From: Hoylesella enoeca JCM 12259
GTDB taxonomy: Bacteria; Bacteroidota; Bacteroidia; Bacteroidales; Bacteroidaceae
Assembly: GCF_000613405.1 (NCBI RefSeq)
Contig: NZ_BAIX01000002.1
Coordinates: 62,001-126,000 of the forward strand
Length of the DNA: 64,000 nucleotides
Reading direction: 5' to 3'
Part shown: in pieces, positions 56,245-64,000 of the stretch
How the letters are laid out: each line of letters begins with the position of its first letter
Position numbering within the stretch: the stretch's first letter is position 1
Notes under the pieces: model-generated
What the model was told of the DNA's origin: nothing
Database searches by the model: none
Seen by the model: the letters and a program-made list of their open reading frames with translations, nothing else
Translations under genes and position numbers: made by a program

Positions 56245-58359
56245 TTATACTAAGTCTGTACGGCCTTTCACTTCTTCGAGTACAGTCTTGGCAATCGAAC
56301 TTGAAAGCGGAGCGTGGTGATCATACTCCATCGAGCTTGTTGCACGACCCGAAGTGATGGTACGCAGAGCTGTTACATAGCCGAACATCTCGGCCAACGG
56401 AACCATAGCTTTGACGATACGGGCACCGCTGCGAGCCTCATCCATACCTTCGACCTGACCGCGACGCTTGTTCAAGTCACCGATAACATCACCCATATTC
56501 TCCTCAGGAGTAACGACTTCCACCTTCATGATCGGCTCCATCAAAACCGGACCGGCTTTCGGGCAAGCGTTTCTGAATGCGTTATGCGCTGCGAGTTCGA
56601 ATGAGAGCTGATCTGAATCGACTGGATGGAAACTACCATCGGTCAATGTCACCTTCATTCCTGTCATCGGGAAGCCACCAAGCACTCCACTCTTCAAAGA
56701 GTCTTGGAATCCTTTTTGCACCGCAGGAATAAATTCCTTGGGCACATTACCACCCTTCACTTCGTTGATAAATTGCAAATCGCCCTCGGTATAGTCATCA
56801 TCTTTCGGGCCAACTGTAACGATAATATCTGCGAATTTACCGCGACCACCGCTCTGTTTCTTGTAAACTTCACGCAGTGTGACGGGCTGAGTGATAGCCT
56901 CTTTATAGTTAACCTGTGGCTTACCTTGATTACATTCCACCTTGAATTCACGCTTCAGACGATCGATAATGATATCGAGGTGAAGCTCACCCATACCTGA
57001 AATGATCGTCTGCCCACTCTGCTCGTCTGTGCGAACGGTGAAAGTAGGATCCTCCTCAGCAAGTTTGGCAAGTCCATTATCCAGTTTTGTAATATCGGCT
57101 TGGCTCTTCGGCTCAACAGCAATAGAGATCACTGTGTCGGGGAAAGTCATCGACTCCAACACGATTGGATGTCCCTCATCGCAGAGCGTATCACCAGTAC
57201 GAATATCTTTGAAACCTACTCCGGCTCCGATATCGCCTGCATCGATACTCTCCATAGGGATTTCCTTATTCGAGTTCATTTGGAACAAGCGGCTGATACG
57301 TTCTTTCTTGCCCGAACGGGGATTATAAACATAAGAACCAGCAACCACTTTACCCGAGTAAACACGGAAGAAAACCAAGCGTCCCATGAATGGATCTGTA
57401 GCTATCTTGAATGCAAGAGCAGCCGTAGGTTCAGCTTCAGACGGTTTACGATCTTCCTCTTCATCAGTCTCAGGATTCGTACCCACGATATTGTCGGTAT
57501 CGAGTGGCGAAGGCAGGAATGCACAAACATAGTCCAACAGTGGCTGAACACCTTTATTCTTATACGAAGAACCCAACAGCATCGGCGTCAAATCCATTGA
57601 GAGTGTACCTTTGCGGATCGCAGCAATCAGTTCTTCTTCGCTGATCTCTTGACCTTCGAGATACTTCTCCATCAATGCATCGTCGAAGTTAGCAGCGCTT
57701 TCGATCATTTTCTCGCGCCATTCGTTGGCTTCGTCAACGAGGTCTGCGGGGATTTCTTCAACGTCGTATTCAGCACCCATTGTCTCATCGTGCCAAAGGA
57801 TTGCCTTCATTTTGATCAGGTCGACAAGTCCTTTGAAATTCTCTTCTGCACCGATAGGAATCTGAACCGGACACGGATTAGCACCCAAAATGTCTTTCAT
57901 CTGCTGAACAGTCTCGAAGAAATCAGCACCCGAACGGTCCATTTTGTTCACATATCCGATACGGGGAACATTGTATTTATCAGCCTGACGCCACACCGTT
58001 TCAGACTGAGGCTGAACGCCATCAGCTGCAGAATACGTTGCAACAGCACCATCGAGCACACGCAGTGAACGCTCAACCTCGGCCGTAAAATCAACGTGTC
58101 CCGGAGTATCAATCAAATTGATCTTGTAAGAAGCACCTTTATAATTCCAGTTACAAGTTGTTGCGGCAGACGTAATCGTGATGCCTCGTTCCTGCTCCTG
58201 TGCCATCCAGTCCATCGTGGCAGCACCATCGTGCACCTCACCTATCTTGTGAGTCTTACCCGTATAGAACAAAATGCGCTCCGATGTGGTTGTTTTACCA
58301 GCATCGATGTGTGCCATAATACCGATGTTACGCGTCAAATGTAAATCGCGATTTGCCAT
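56245..58359 (-). CDS. fusA: Elongation factor G
   Basis: The 704-residue translational GTPase drives tRNA-mRNA translocation and ribosome recycling. The G-domain shows [27 protein letters not shown] and [10 protein letters not shown]; domains II-V follow, with GGRGKFADI- and [20 protein letters not shown]-type motifs. It lies between rpsG and rpsJ in the str operon. Confidence 0.97.
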   Translation of the reverse strand: MANRDLHLTRNIGIMAHIDAGKTTTSERILFYTGKTHKIGEVHDGAATMDWMAQEQERGITITSAATTCNWNYKGASYKINLIDTPGHVDFTAEVERSLRVLDGAVATYSAADGVQPQSETVWRQADKYNVPRIGYVNKMDRSGADFFETVQQMKDILGANPCPVQIPIGAEENFKGLVDLIKMKAILWHDETMGAEYDVEEIPADLVDEANEWREKMIESAANFDDALMEKYLEGQEISEEELIAAIRKGTLSMDLTPMLLGSSYKNKGVQPLLDYVCAFLPSPLDTDNIVGTNPETDEEEDRKPSEAEPTAALAFKIATDPFMGRLVFFRVYSGKVVAGSYVYNPRSGKKERISRLFQMNSNKEIPMESIDAGDIGAGVGFKDIRTGDTLCDEGHPIVLESMTFPDTVISIAVEPKSQADITKLDNGLAKLAEEDPTFTVRTDEQSGQTIISGMGELHLDIIIDRLKREFKVECNQGKPQVNYKEAITQPVTLREVYKKQSGGRGKFADIIVTVGPKDDDYTEGDLQFINEVKGGNVPKEFIPAVQKGFQDSLKSGVLGGFPMTGMKVTLTDGSFHPVDSDQLSFELAAHNAFRNACPKAGPVLMEPIMKVEVVTPEENMGDVIGDLNKRRGQVEGMDEARSGARIVKAMVPLAEMFGYVTALRTITSGRATSSMEYDHHAPLSSSIAKTVLEEVKGRTDLV

Positions 58360-58383
58360 TTTCTTTTTACCTTTCCTATTGAT

Positions 58384-58860
58384 TTAGAATCTGAAATGAG
58401 CAAAAGCACGGTTAGCTTCAGCCATTCGGTGCATATCCTCTTTACGTTTGAAGGCGCCACCTTGATTATTATAGGCGTCCATAATCTCTGCTGCAAGCTT
58501 CTCAGCCATGCTCTTTCCGCCGCGTTTACGAGCAAAAGCGATCAAATTTTTCATTGAAACGCTTTCCTTACGATCCGGACGAATCTCGGTCGGAACCTGA
58601 AACGTTGCACCTCCAATACGTCGACTCTTTACTTCCACTTGCGGAGTGATGTTGTCAAGAGCCTGTTTCCAGATTTCGAGAGGTGTTTTTTCTTCTTTCG
58701 ACATCTTCTCTTTTACGGTGTCGAGAGCCTTATAAAAAATCTCATAAGATGTATTTTTCTTACCGTCATACATCAAATGATTGACAAACTTGGAGACCTT
58801 CTGGTCACCGAAAACGGGATCTGGCAGGATCACACGCTTCTTAGGTTTTGCTTTTCTCAT
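58384..58860 (-). CDS. rpsG: 30S ribosomal protein S7
   Basis: The 158-residue S7 ([52 protein letters not shown]) is complete. It initiates assembly of the small-subunit head. The 299-bp gap upstream, to rpsL, has no gene that I can support; it contains only AT-rich degenerate repeats such as 'GTTTAAGTTTCTAAGTTT'. Confidence 0.97.
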   Translation of the reverse strand: MRKAKPKKRVILPDPVFGDQKVSKFVNHLMYDGKKNTSYEIFYKALDTVKEKMSKEEKTPLEIWKQALDNITPQVEVKSRRIGGATFQVPTEIRPDRKESVSMKNLIAFARKRGGKSMAEKLAAEIMDAYNNQGGAFKRKEDMHRMAEANRAFAHFRF

Positions 58861-59159
58861 TTTGTTTTGAAAATAAATAAATTCTGCATGGGGCTGTCTC
58901 TACTGTTCTTCAACGCCCGCCCTCGGGCATTTACTCAACCTGTTATTAACAAATCTCCAGCAAAACGGGTTATTTGAGTTTGTGAATCTGCGAGTTCTCT
59001 TAGCCTGTAAGCTCACATTCACAGTTCTTTTAAAGTTTAAGTTTCTAAGTTTCAGAGTCTTCGCCGTCTTTATAGCCCAGCGTAAAAGTTCCGAAGTTTT
59101 GCATCACCTGCAATCTTACCAACTTGCAAACTCATCCGTTTAAAAACTTAACGGCAGTA

Positions 59160-59543
59160 TTATTTCTTAGCTGCCTTAGGACGTTTAGCGCCATACTTCG
59201 AACGACGTTGCGTGCGATTAGCCACTCCGGCCGTATCAAGCGTACCGCGAACGATGTGATAACGCACACCAGGAAGGTCTTTCACACGGCCACCACGCAC
59301 CAAAACGATGCTGTGCTCTTGCAAATTGTGACCCTCTCCCGGGATGTAAGAGTTCACTTCTTTTTGGTTCGTCAAACGAACACGGGCAACTTTACGCATT
59401 GCCGAATTAGGCTTTTTAGGAGTCGTTGTATAAACGCGGACACACACACCGCGACGTTGCGGACAGTTGTCCAACGCTGGTGACTTGCTCTTGTCGGCAA
59501 CGACCGTTCTGCCTTTTCTTACCAATTGTTGAATTGTAGGCAT
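59160..59543 (-). CDS. rpsL: 30S ribosomal protein S12
   Basis: The 127-residue S12 ([60 protein letters not shown]) is the decoding-centre protein. Lys in TPKKPNSA and the [15 protein letters not shown] loop, the classical streptomycin-resistance sites, are wild-type in pattern. It begins the ribosomal cluster, from a promoter at about 59627. An upstream in-frame extension to 59651 crosses that promoter. Confidence 0.97.
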   Translation of the reverse strand: MPTIQQLVRKGRTVVADKSKSPALDNCPQRRGVCVRVYTTTPKKPNSAMRKVARVRLTNQKEVNSYIPGEGHNLQEHSIVLVRGGRVKDLPGVRYHIVRGTLDTAGVANRTQRRSKYGAKRPKAAKK

Positions 59544-59623
59544 AATGTCAATTTTTAATTTATATATTATTTTGTTTAATATCAACCTTTTATGAAACAC
59601 CTCGATTGAGACATTTCGGCGTG

Positions 59624-59631
59624 CAAAGGTA
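59624..59631 (-). promoter_or_regulatory. Promoter of the ribosomal cluster, before rpsL (-7 box)
   Basis: The minus strand reads TACCTTTG, 81 bases before the rpsL ATG, and supports the S12 start at 59543. Confidence 0.65.
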
Positions 59632-59705
59632 CAAACAATTATTGGAAACACCTAATATATAGCATTCCCAAACCAATTATATTATAATCATTTAACATTA
59701 AACAA

Positions 59706-59740
59706 CCCTGAAAGAATCGTTTACTACGATTCTTTCAGGG
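59706..59740. terminator. Strong hairpin between rpsL and the next upstream gene
   Basis: CCCTGAAAGAATCGT and ACGATTCTTTCAGGG are a perfect 15-bp stem with a 5-base loop, 70 bp past the end of the small membrane protein gene (59811, minus strand). On that strand TTGTTTAAT follows, as for a terminator. Confidence 0.75.
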
Positions 59741-59810
59741 CTGTTCAGTTGGTCTGCCGATCATTTTTGGCACGATCAGCAGCTAAAAACAGCACCCCGG
59801 AATGGCTTTC

Positions 59811-60107
59811 CTACCTAAATCCCCAATCCACTATCACATTCCGAAAAACGACATAGGCCATCAGAATAAAGGCTATCCCTTTATAAATTCGTCCCCAATA
59901 GGATCGCCTATTTTCATCGAACAGATAACGAACTCCGCCCCAAGAAAGGAATAAAAACAGACATATCCAAGGTGCAAAAAGCTCATACGTTCGGTTGTTC
60001 CACATTAGAACAAAGACGCAGAAGACTGCAATCCACTCTGAACGATCAAGATCATGAAACTCGACGACCCTCTTAAACATCTCTTTCATACGCTTTGATT
60101 CTTTCAT
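59811..60107 (-). CDS. Small membrane protein, function unknown
   Basis: About 98 residues from the ATG at 60107 (MKESKRMKEMFKRVVEFHDL), or six codons later. It has three hydrophobic segments: WIAVFCVFVLMWN, YELFAPWICLFLFLSWGGV and RIYKGIAFILMAYVVFRNVI. I recognise no family. A longer opening to 60146 is unlikely. No partner is evident. Confidence 0.5.
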   Translation of the reverse strand: MKESKRMKEMFKRVVEFHDLDRSEWIAVFCVFVLMWNNRTYELFAPWICLFLFLSWGGVRYLFDENRRSYWGRIYKGIAFILMAYVVFRNVIVDWGFR

Positions 60108-60488
60108 CTTCCATATAAAATGTACACGATAACATATTAAAAGCAAAGTCTCTCACTCTCAAAATAATCTTCATCAACTCCATAACCCCATTACCTAATT
60201 ATTATTAAGCGCAACAAACATACATATTTTTTATCAAATCCTCGCCAAAAAACTCGCAAAGTTAACATGATTTAAACATTTGATTATCATAAAAGAATTA
60301 TTGTTCTATAAACTATCAGACTCAAACTCACATCAAGATGCATGAAAAAATCACGACAAAAGAGTGTTCAGGAAAGCGTGTGATTCAGAGCGGGAAAGTT
60401 GTGTTTTGAGAGTGAAAAAGAGTGAGTTGGAAGACAATCGCGCCACTTTCAGAAGCGATTAACAGTGAGTTGAAAGCTGAAAAACGGT

Positions 60489-60527
60489 TAATGGGCCTGC
60501 AAAAGATGATCTTTCACAGGCCCATTA
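60489..60527. terminator. Near-perfect 39-bp palindrome
   Basis: TAATGGGCCTG and CAGGCCCATTA are a perfect 11-bp stem; inside, AAAGAT-G-ATCTTT is a second palindrome. On the minus strand CCGTTTTTC follows, so it may terminate the DUF3467 gene (ending at 60707). The 560 bp between 60147 and 60706 hold no gene that I can support; GTGAGTTG-like strings at 60378-60475 may be a worn 22-bp-type array. Confidence 0.6.
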
Positions 60528-60706
60528 GCAGTCCGTTTACGTGCATTTTGAGTCAAGAATGTTTGTCAAACAAATACAGTCGTCTGGTAATCAACAACTT
60601 GCAAATCGTGCATAACTCGCGTATTTCCGCCCGGCAATGACTTCGTTGGAAAATATCGAAGTATTGTCAGGGGTTTTTAATCAAATATCTTGACAAATGG
60701 CTATGC

Positions 60707-61030
60707 CTAATTCGCCTCTCCGTTACCGCTTCCGAAAGGTGCAATCGTGCGTGGCTCCTGAGCTGGGAATTCGATTTTTCCGAACTCACTTTCATATTTA
60801 TATAAGTTCTCTTGCAACGCTTGGAGGAGCCGTTTGGCATGTTCGGGTGCGAGAATCACCCTGCTGCACACCTCAGGTTTGTCCATTCCGGGGAGGATTC
60901 GAGCGAAATCCAGGACGAAATCGCTATGCGAATGCGAGATAAGTGCGAGATTCGAGTACACGCCAGAAGCGATTTCGGGTTTCAGATCGAGTTGAAACTG
61001 CATCTGTTCTTGTTGATTGTCGTTTGCCAT
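60707..61030 (-). CDS. DUF3467 protein
   Basis: The 107-residue protein is a typical Bacteroidetes DUF3467 member: MQFQLDLKPEIASGVYSNLA, LISHSHSDFVLDFARILPG and RVILAPEHAKRLLQALQENL. Its molecular role is not established. A -7 box (minus-strand TATCTTTG, 61132-61139) is about 100 bp upstream and divergent from the flavoprotein gene. Confidence 0.85.
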   Translation of the reverse strand: MANDNQQEQMQFQLDLKPEIASGVYSNLALISHSHSDFVLDFARILPGMDKPEVCSRVILAPEHAKRLLQALQENLYKYESEFGKIEFPAQEPRTIAPFGSGNGEAN

Positions 61031-61131
61031 TATTTATTAGTTTTTAAAAGAATAAACAAATATTTTTATACAAATCAACCCTTAAACGGCAAATCCGAAA
61101 GCGTTATTACCGTTAATAGTCAATCACTTTG

Positions 61132-61139
61132 CAAAGATA
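61132..61139 (-). promoter_or_regulatory. Promoter of the DUF3467 gene (-7 box)
   Basis: The minus strand reads TATCTTTG, a perfect -7 box. A diverging TATCTTCG at 61185-61192 may serve the flavoprotein gene at 61220. Confidence 0.6.
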
Positions 61140-61219
61140 CAGAAAATACGATGAGATTCAAGTAGATTATTGTTGAAAATGCCGTATCTTCGCAATCGCA
61201 AACCATTTCACGACAGAAT

Positions 61220-62449
61220 ATGCCCGAAATTGCGATCATCGGTGGCGGCGCAGCCGGCTTTTTCGCTGCCATCAGTGCTAAAAATATACAACCGCAAGCC
61301 ACGGTCACGATCTTTGAAAAGTCGGATCGGGTGCTCGCCAAAGTACTGATTTCGGGTGGCGGACGCTGCAATCTGACCAACTCTTTTGCTCGGGTGCATG
61401 ACTTGAAGCAGGCTTATCCGCGCGGAAATCAACTCCTCAAACGTTTGTTCAATATCTTCGATCATCACGACACCTATCGTTGGTTTGAACAACGGGGCGT
61501 GCCGCTCACGACGCAAGACGACGAATGCATATTTCCCCGGTCGCAAAACGCGGCGAGCATAACCGATTGTCTGGTGCGAACAGCTGTGCAATCGAGCGTT
61601 GAAATACGCACGAGACAAGCCTTGAAACGCCTTAACCCCTTATCCGACGGGCGTATCGAGACGGTGTTCAAAGGTGGGAAAGCAACTGCTTTCGATCGAG
61701 TGATCATTGCAACGGGCGGTTCGCCGCGCGCAGAAAGATTTCGTTATTTGGCCGATTTAGGTCATGAAATCATCGATCCGGTGCCTGCGCTGTTCACGTT
61801 CGATGTCAGCGAGCCTGAGTTTCGAGCTTTGATGGGCACCGTTATCAATCCTGTTGCCTTGTCGATACCGGCAACCAAACATCGCAGCACTGGTGCGTTG
61901 CTTATCACGCATTGGGGAATGAGCGGACCGGCTACACTGAAACTGTCTTCGTATGCTGCCCGATTTGTCAGCCAACAAGACTACCACTTCGATGTTTCCA
62001 TCAATTGGCTCAACGAGCGCAATGCCGAAACGGTTCGTCAACAGTTGTCGACGATTGCCGAAACACATCCCAAGAAGCAACTTGGTAGTAGCTCGCCCGG
62101 CAACCTTTCGGCCCGAGTTTGGCATTATTTACTGCAAAGAGCGTCGATCGAAGCAGACAAACAATGGAACGAATTAGGCCAGAAGGCGTTTCATAAGCTC
62201 ATCGAAACGCTCACCAACGACATTCATTCAGTGACAGGAAAAGGTAGTTTTCGTGACGAATTTGTCACTTGCGGCGGAGTGAGTATCGGCAGCATTCATC
62301 TTCAAACACTTGAAAGCAAAGTTTGTCCGAATCTCTTTTTCGCCGGTGAAGTGCTTGACATTGATGCGATTACGGGTGGTTTCAATTTGCAAGCAGCATG
62401 GACTACGGGATTCGTTGCTGGTCAATCAGCCGGCCAATTGAGCAATTGA
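61220..62449 (+). CDS. BaiN/HI0933-type FAD-dependent oxidoreductase
   Basis: The 409-residue flavoprotein of the HI0933/BaiN family has the FAD-binding GxGxxG (IAIIGGGAAGFFAAISAKN), the family signature KVLISGGGRCNLTNSF, CGGVSIGSIHLQTLESK and a final FFAGEVLDIDAITGGFNLQA. It is cytoplasmic. Some relatives reduce steroid-type substrates, but most are uncharacterised, so the substrate is not assigned. Confidence 0.88.
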   Translation: MPEIAIIGGGAAGFFAAISAKNIQPQATVTIFEKSDRVLAKVLISGGGRCNLTNSFARVHDLKQAYPRGNQLLKRLFNIFDHHDTYRWFEQRGVPLTTQDDECIFPRSQNAASITDCLVRTAVQSSVEIRTRQALKRLNPLSDGRIETVFKGGKATAFDRVIIATGGSPRAERFRYLADLGHEIIDPVPALFTFDVSEPEFRALMGTVINPVALSIPATKHRSTGALLITHWGMSGPATLKLSSYAARFVSQQDYHFDVSINWLNERNAETVRQQLSTIAETHPKKQLGSSSPGNLSARVWHYLLQRASIEADKQWNELGQKAFHKLIETLTNDIHSVTGKGSFRDEFVTCGGVSIGSIHLQTLESKVCPNLFFAGEVLDIDAITGGFNLQAAWTTGFVAGQSAGQLSN

Positions 62450-62523
62450 CAAGCTGTCTTAACCCCAACTCTCACCTTGTGGGGAGCTGTTTCGAAGAAG
62501 AATCAAGGACTGAGGATTGAGAA

Positions 62524-63744
62524 CTAATGCTTGAACTGACGCATAACATTAGCAGGCGGGCGACCGTTGAGCAGTTCACGCTTCATAAAATCCATGTAAG
62601 GAGCTACATGTTTAAAGAATTTGAAATAGCCTTTACATAGATAATTCAAACCTGGTTGACCGTCGGCCGTCATCGCAAAACGATTTTTAGGGCATTCGCC
62701 ATTGCATGCAAAGAGATACTCACAAGCCTTACACTGATGGGGCAAGGCATCTCGTTTCATTCGTCCGAATGCTTTCTGCTTCTCCCCATACAGCATCTCG
62801 ACCAGCGTTTGCTGCCGAATATTACCGAGTTTGTATTCCGGAAAGACAAAATGATCGCATGAATAAACATCACCATTGAATTCCATCACCGAGGCATGAC
62901 CGCATTCCCGCGCATAGACACACACACCGGGCGACTCTCCCACCCAGTTAGCGAGTGTGCTGTCGAATAACTGTATGTAATAATTCCCTACATCGTGGCG
63001 CACCCACTCATCGAAAATCGCACAAAGAAAATTGCCCCATTGCTCGGGCGTTACGGAGAAATCTGCCACCAGACAATCGATGCTGTCTTGCCAATGAGCT
63101 AAATGTCGACCATCACTATGCGGCATCATACGCTCTACGACGGGCGTAAACTGAATGTAATGACAACCGATTTCTTTAAAGAAATGATAGAAATCGAGCG
63201 GATAATCAGCATTGAAATCGCTGACAACAGCCATCGCATTCCATGCCACATCATATCTATTCAAGAGTCGAATACCCTGCATCACTTTCATAAACGAAGG
63301 CTTTCCCGACGGCGTTCGTCGATACTCGTCATGAAACTCTTGCGGCCCGTCGATGGAAACGCCCACAAGCCAGTTGTTCTCTTTTAGGAAACGGCACCAC
63401 TCTTCGGTGAGCAACGTACCGTTAGTTTGTATCGCATTGTCGATCTGCCGACCTCGGGCATATTTCCGTTGCAGTTCCACCGCCCGCCGATAAAACGACA
63501 AGGGGCGCATGAATGTCTCTCCCCCGTGCCAGGTGAAGAGCACTTGATTCATTGTTTGAGCCTCGATATATTCGCGGGTGAAACGTTCCAGCATCTCATC
63601 CGTCATCACATGACGAGGCGTCTGATCATAGAGCTTGACCTTTTCAAGGTAATAACAATAGGTGCAAGCCATATTGCAATGCGCCCCAATGGGTTTCAAC
63701 ATCACGTAGAGAGGACGAGAAAAGGGAGCGATCGTATTCGTCAT
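62524..63744 (-). CDS. Anaerobic sulfatase-maturating enzyme (radical SAM, SPASM)
   Basis: The 406-residue radical-SAM protein has CxxxCxxC at 23-30 (AHCNMACTYCYYLEK), preceded by FSRPLYVMLKPIGA, which is characteristic of anSME. The C-terminal SPASM-type cysteines (CVYARECGHASVMEFNGDVY, SCDHFVFPEY, CKACEYLFACNGECPKNRF) bind two more Fe-S clusters. The enzyme oxidises a Cys or Ser of sulfatases to formylglycine. No sulfatase gene is in the window. It starts 15 bp after the next gene and is probably in one operon with it. Confidence 0.9.
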   Translation of the reverse strand: MTNTIAPFSRPLYVMLKPIGAHCNMACTYCYYLEKVKLYDQTPRHVMTDEMLERFTREYIEAQTMNQVLFTWHGGETFMRPLSFYRRAVELQRKYARGRQIDNAIQTNGTLLTEEWCRFLKENNWLVGVSIDGPQEFHDEYRRTPSGKPSFMKVMQGIRLLNRYDVAWNAMAVVSDFNADYPLDFYHFFKEIGCHYIQFTPVVERMMPHSDGRHLAHWQDSIDCLVADFSVTPEQWGNFLCAIFDEWVRHDVGNYYIQLFDSTLANWVGESPGVCVYARECGHASVMEFNGDVYSCDHFVFPEYKLGNIRQQTLVEMLYGEKQKAFGRMKRDALPHQCKACEYLFACNGECPKNRFAMTADGQPGLNYLCKGYFKFFKHVAPYMDFMKRELLNGRPPANVMRQFKH

Positions 63745-63759
63745 AACCGGTGCATACGA

Positions 63760-64000
63760 TCAATAAGCGGTCTTGTCAACTCGCTCTTCCCACATCCGAA
63801 AGGCCCGGGCTGCTGCTTCGGGCAGCAGAATCGTCATCTTTTTCTGTCGGTCTTCGGGTTTCAGCGGTATCTCCTGATAGATAAAGTCATCATCAAATCC
63901 TATGCGGGCAGCATCTTTACGATCATTGGCATAATAAATTCTGTCAAGTCTCGCCCAGTAAATCGCCCCGAGACACATAGGACACGGCTCACAGGAAGTA
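63760..64000 (-). CDS. Nucleoside/guanine deaminase, partial
   Basis: The C-terminal 79 residues of a cytidine-deaminase-fold enzyme are present, with the Zn-binding SCEPCPMCLGAIYWARLDRI at the window edge and the GFDDDFIYQEIPLKPEDR segment that resembles guanine deaminase (GuaD) rather than tRNA-editing TadA. The HxE catalytic half lies beyond the right edge. The end is WEERVDKTAY. The gene is 15 bp upstream of the radical-SAM gene. Confidence 0.75.
   Translation of the reverse strand, partial: TSCEPCPMCLGAIYWARLDRIYYANDRKDAARIGFDDDFIYQEIPLKPEDRQKKMTILLPEAAARAFRMWEERVDKTAY

Overview
The window is from a Bacteroidales chromosome, most likely Prevotellaceae. Supporting signs are Bacteroidetes-type promoters (TAnnTTTG about 7 bases before transcription starts, often with TTG 20 bp upstream), few Shine-Dalgarno sequences, a type IX secretion (T9SS) sorting domain, an interpain/streptopain-like C10 protease, fimbrillin-type lipoproteins, paired exbD genes, and a Tannerella-type murT-murK-murQ peptidoglycan-recycling operon. 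There are no rRNA genes, prophage, transposase, cas genes or reverse transcriptase in the window.

Layout. 1-8.6 kb: end of birA, pyrH, a long palindrome array, rlpA, gdhA, an HU-like gene, a fimbrillin/DUF1566-like surface lipoprotein with a small partner, and metY. 9-18 kb: secreted C10 protease, membrane-anchored MutS-like ATPase, two copies of a short RNA unit, a Fur-family regulator, a cupin, tRNA-Met, a START-like protein and an LptF/G permease. 18-25.4 kb: ribBA, then exbB-exbD-exbD-tonB, a PstS-like binding protein and a TPR protein. 25.4-36 kb: a second palindrome array, glycosyltransferase-murT-murK-murQ, a glycine-zipper lipoprotein, rplS, a second HU-like gene, a small beta-barrel protein, lpxH and a MIP18-type Fe-S assembly gene. 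36-40.3 kb: a probable metal or metal-complex uptake locus (small His/Cys protein, TonB-dependent receptor, His-rich lipoprotein). 40.7-59.5 kb: the complete str-S10-spc-alpha ribosomal cluster on the minus strand (rpsL to rplQ, with fusA, secY, map, infA, rpmJ and rpoA). 59.8-64 kb: a small membrane protein, DUF3467, a BaiN/HI0933-type flavoprotein, an anaerobic sulfatase-maturating enzyme and a partial nucleoside deaminase.

Two things stand out. First, many intergenic regions hold short arrays with a strict period of 41 bp or 21-22 bp (about four or two helical turns). In the 41-bp arrays the T-tract spacers are conserved, while the palindromic cores change from block to block and keep their dyad symmetry. 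At least eight such arrays are visible, and one lies directly upstream of each of the two HU-like genes. I do not recognise this as a described repeat class. Second, eight genes are broken by nine small deletions (eight of one base, one of two bases), nearly all explicable as a shortened homopolymer. The essential genes rplB and rplR are among them, so sequencing error is much more likely than gene decay; merged coordinates are given for these genes.
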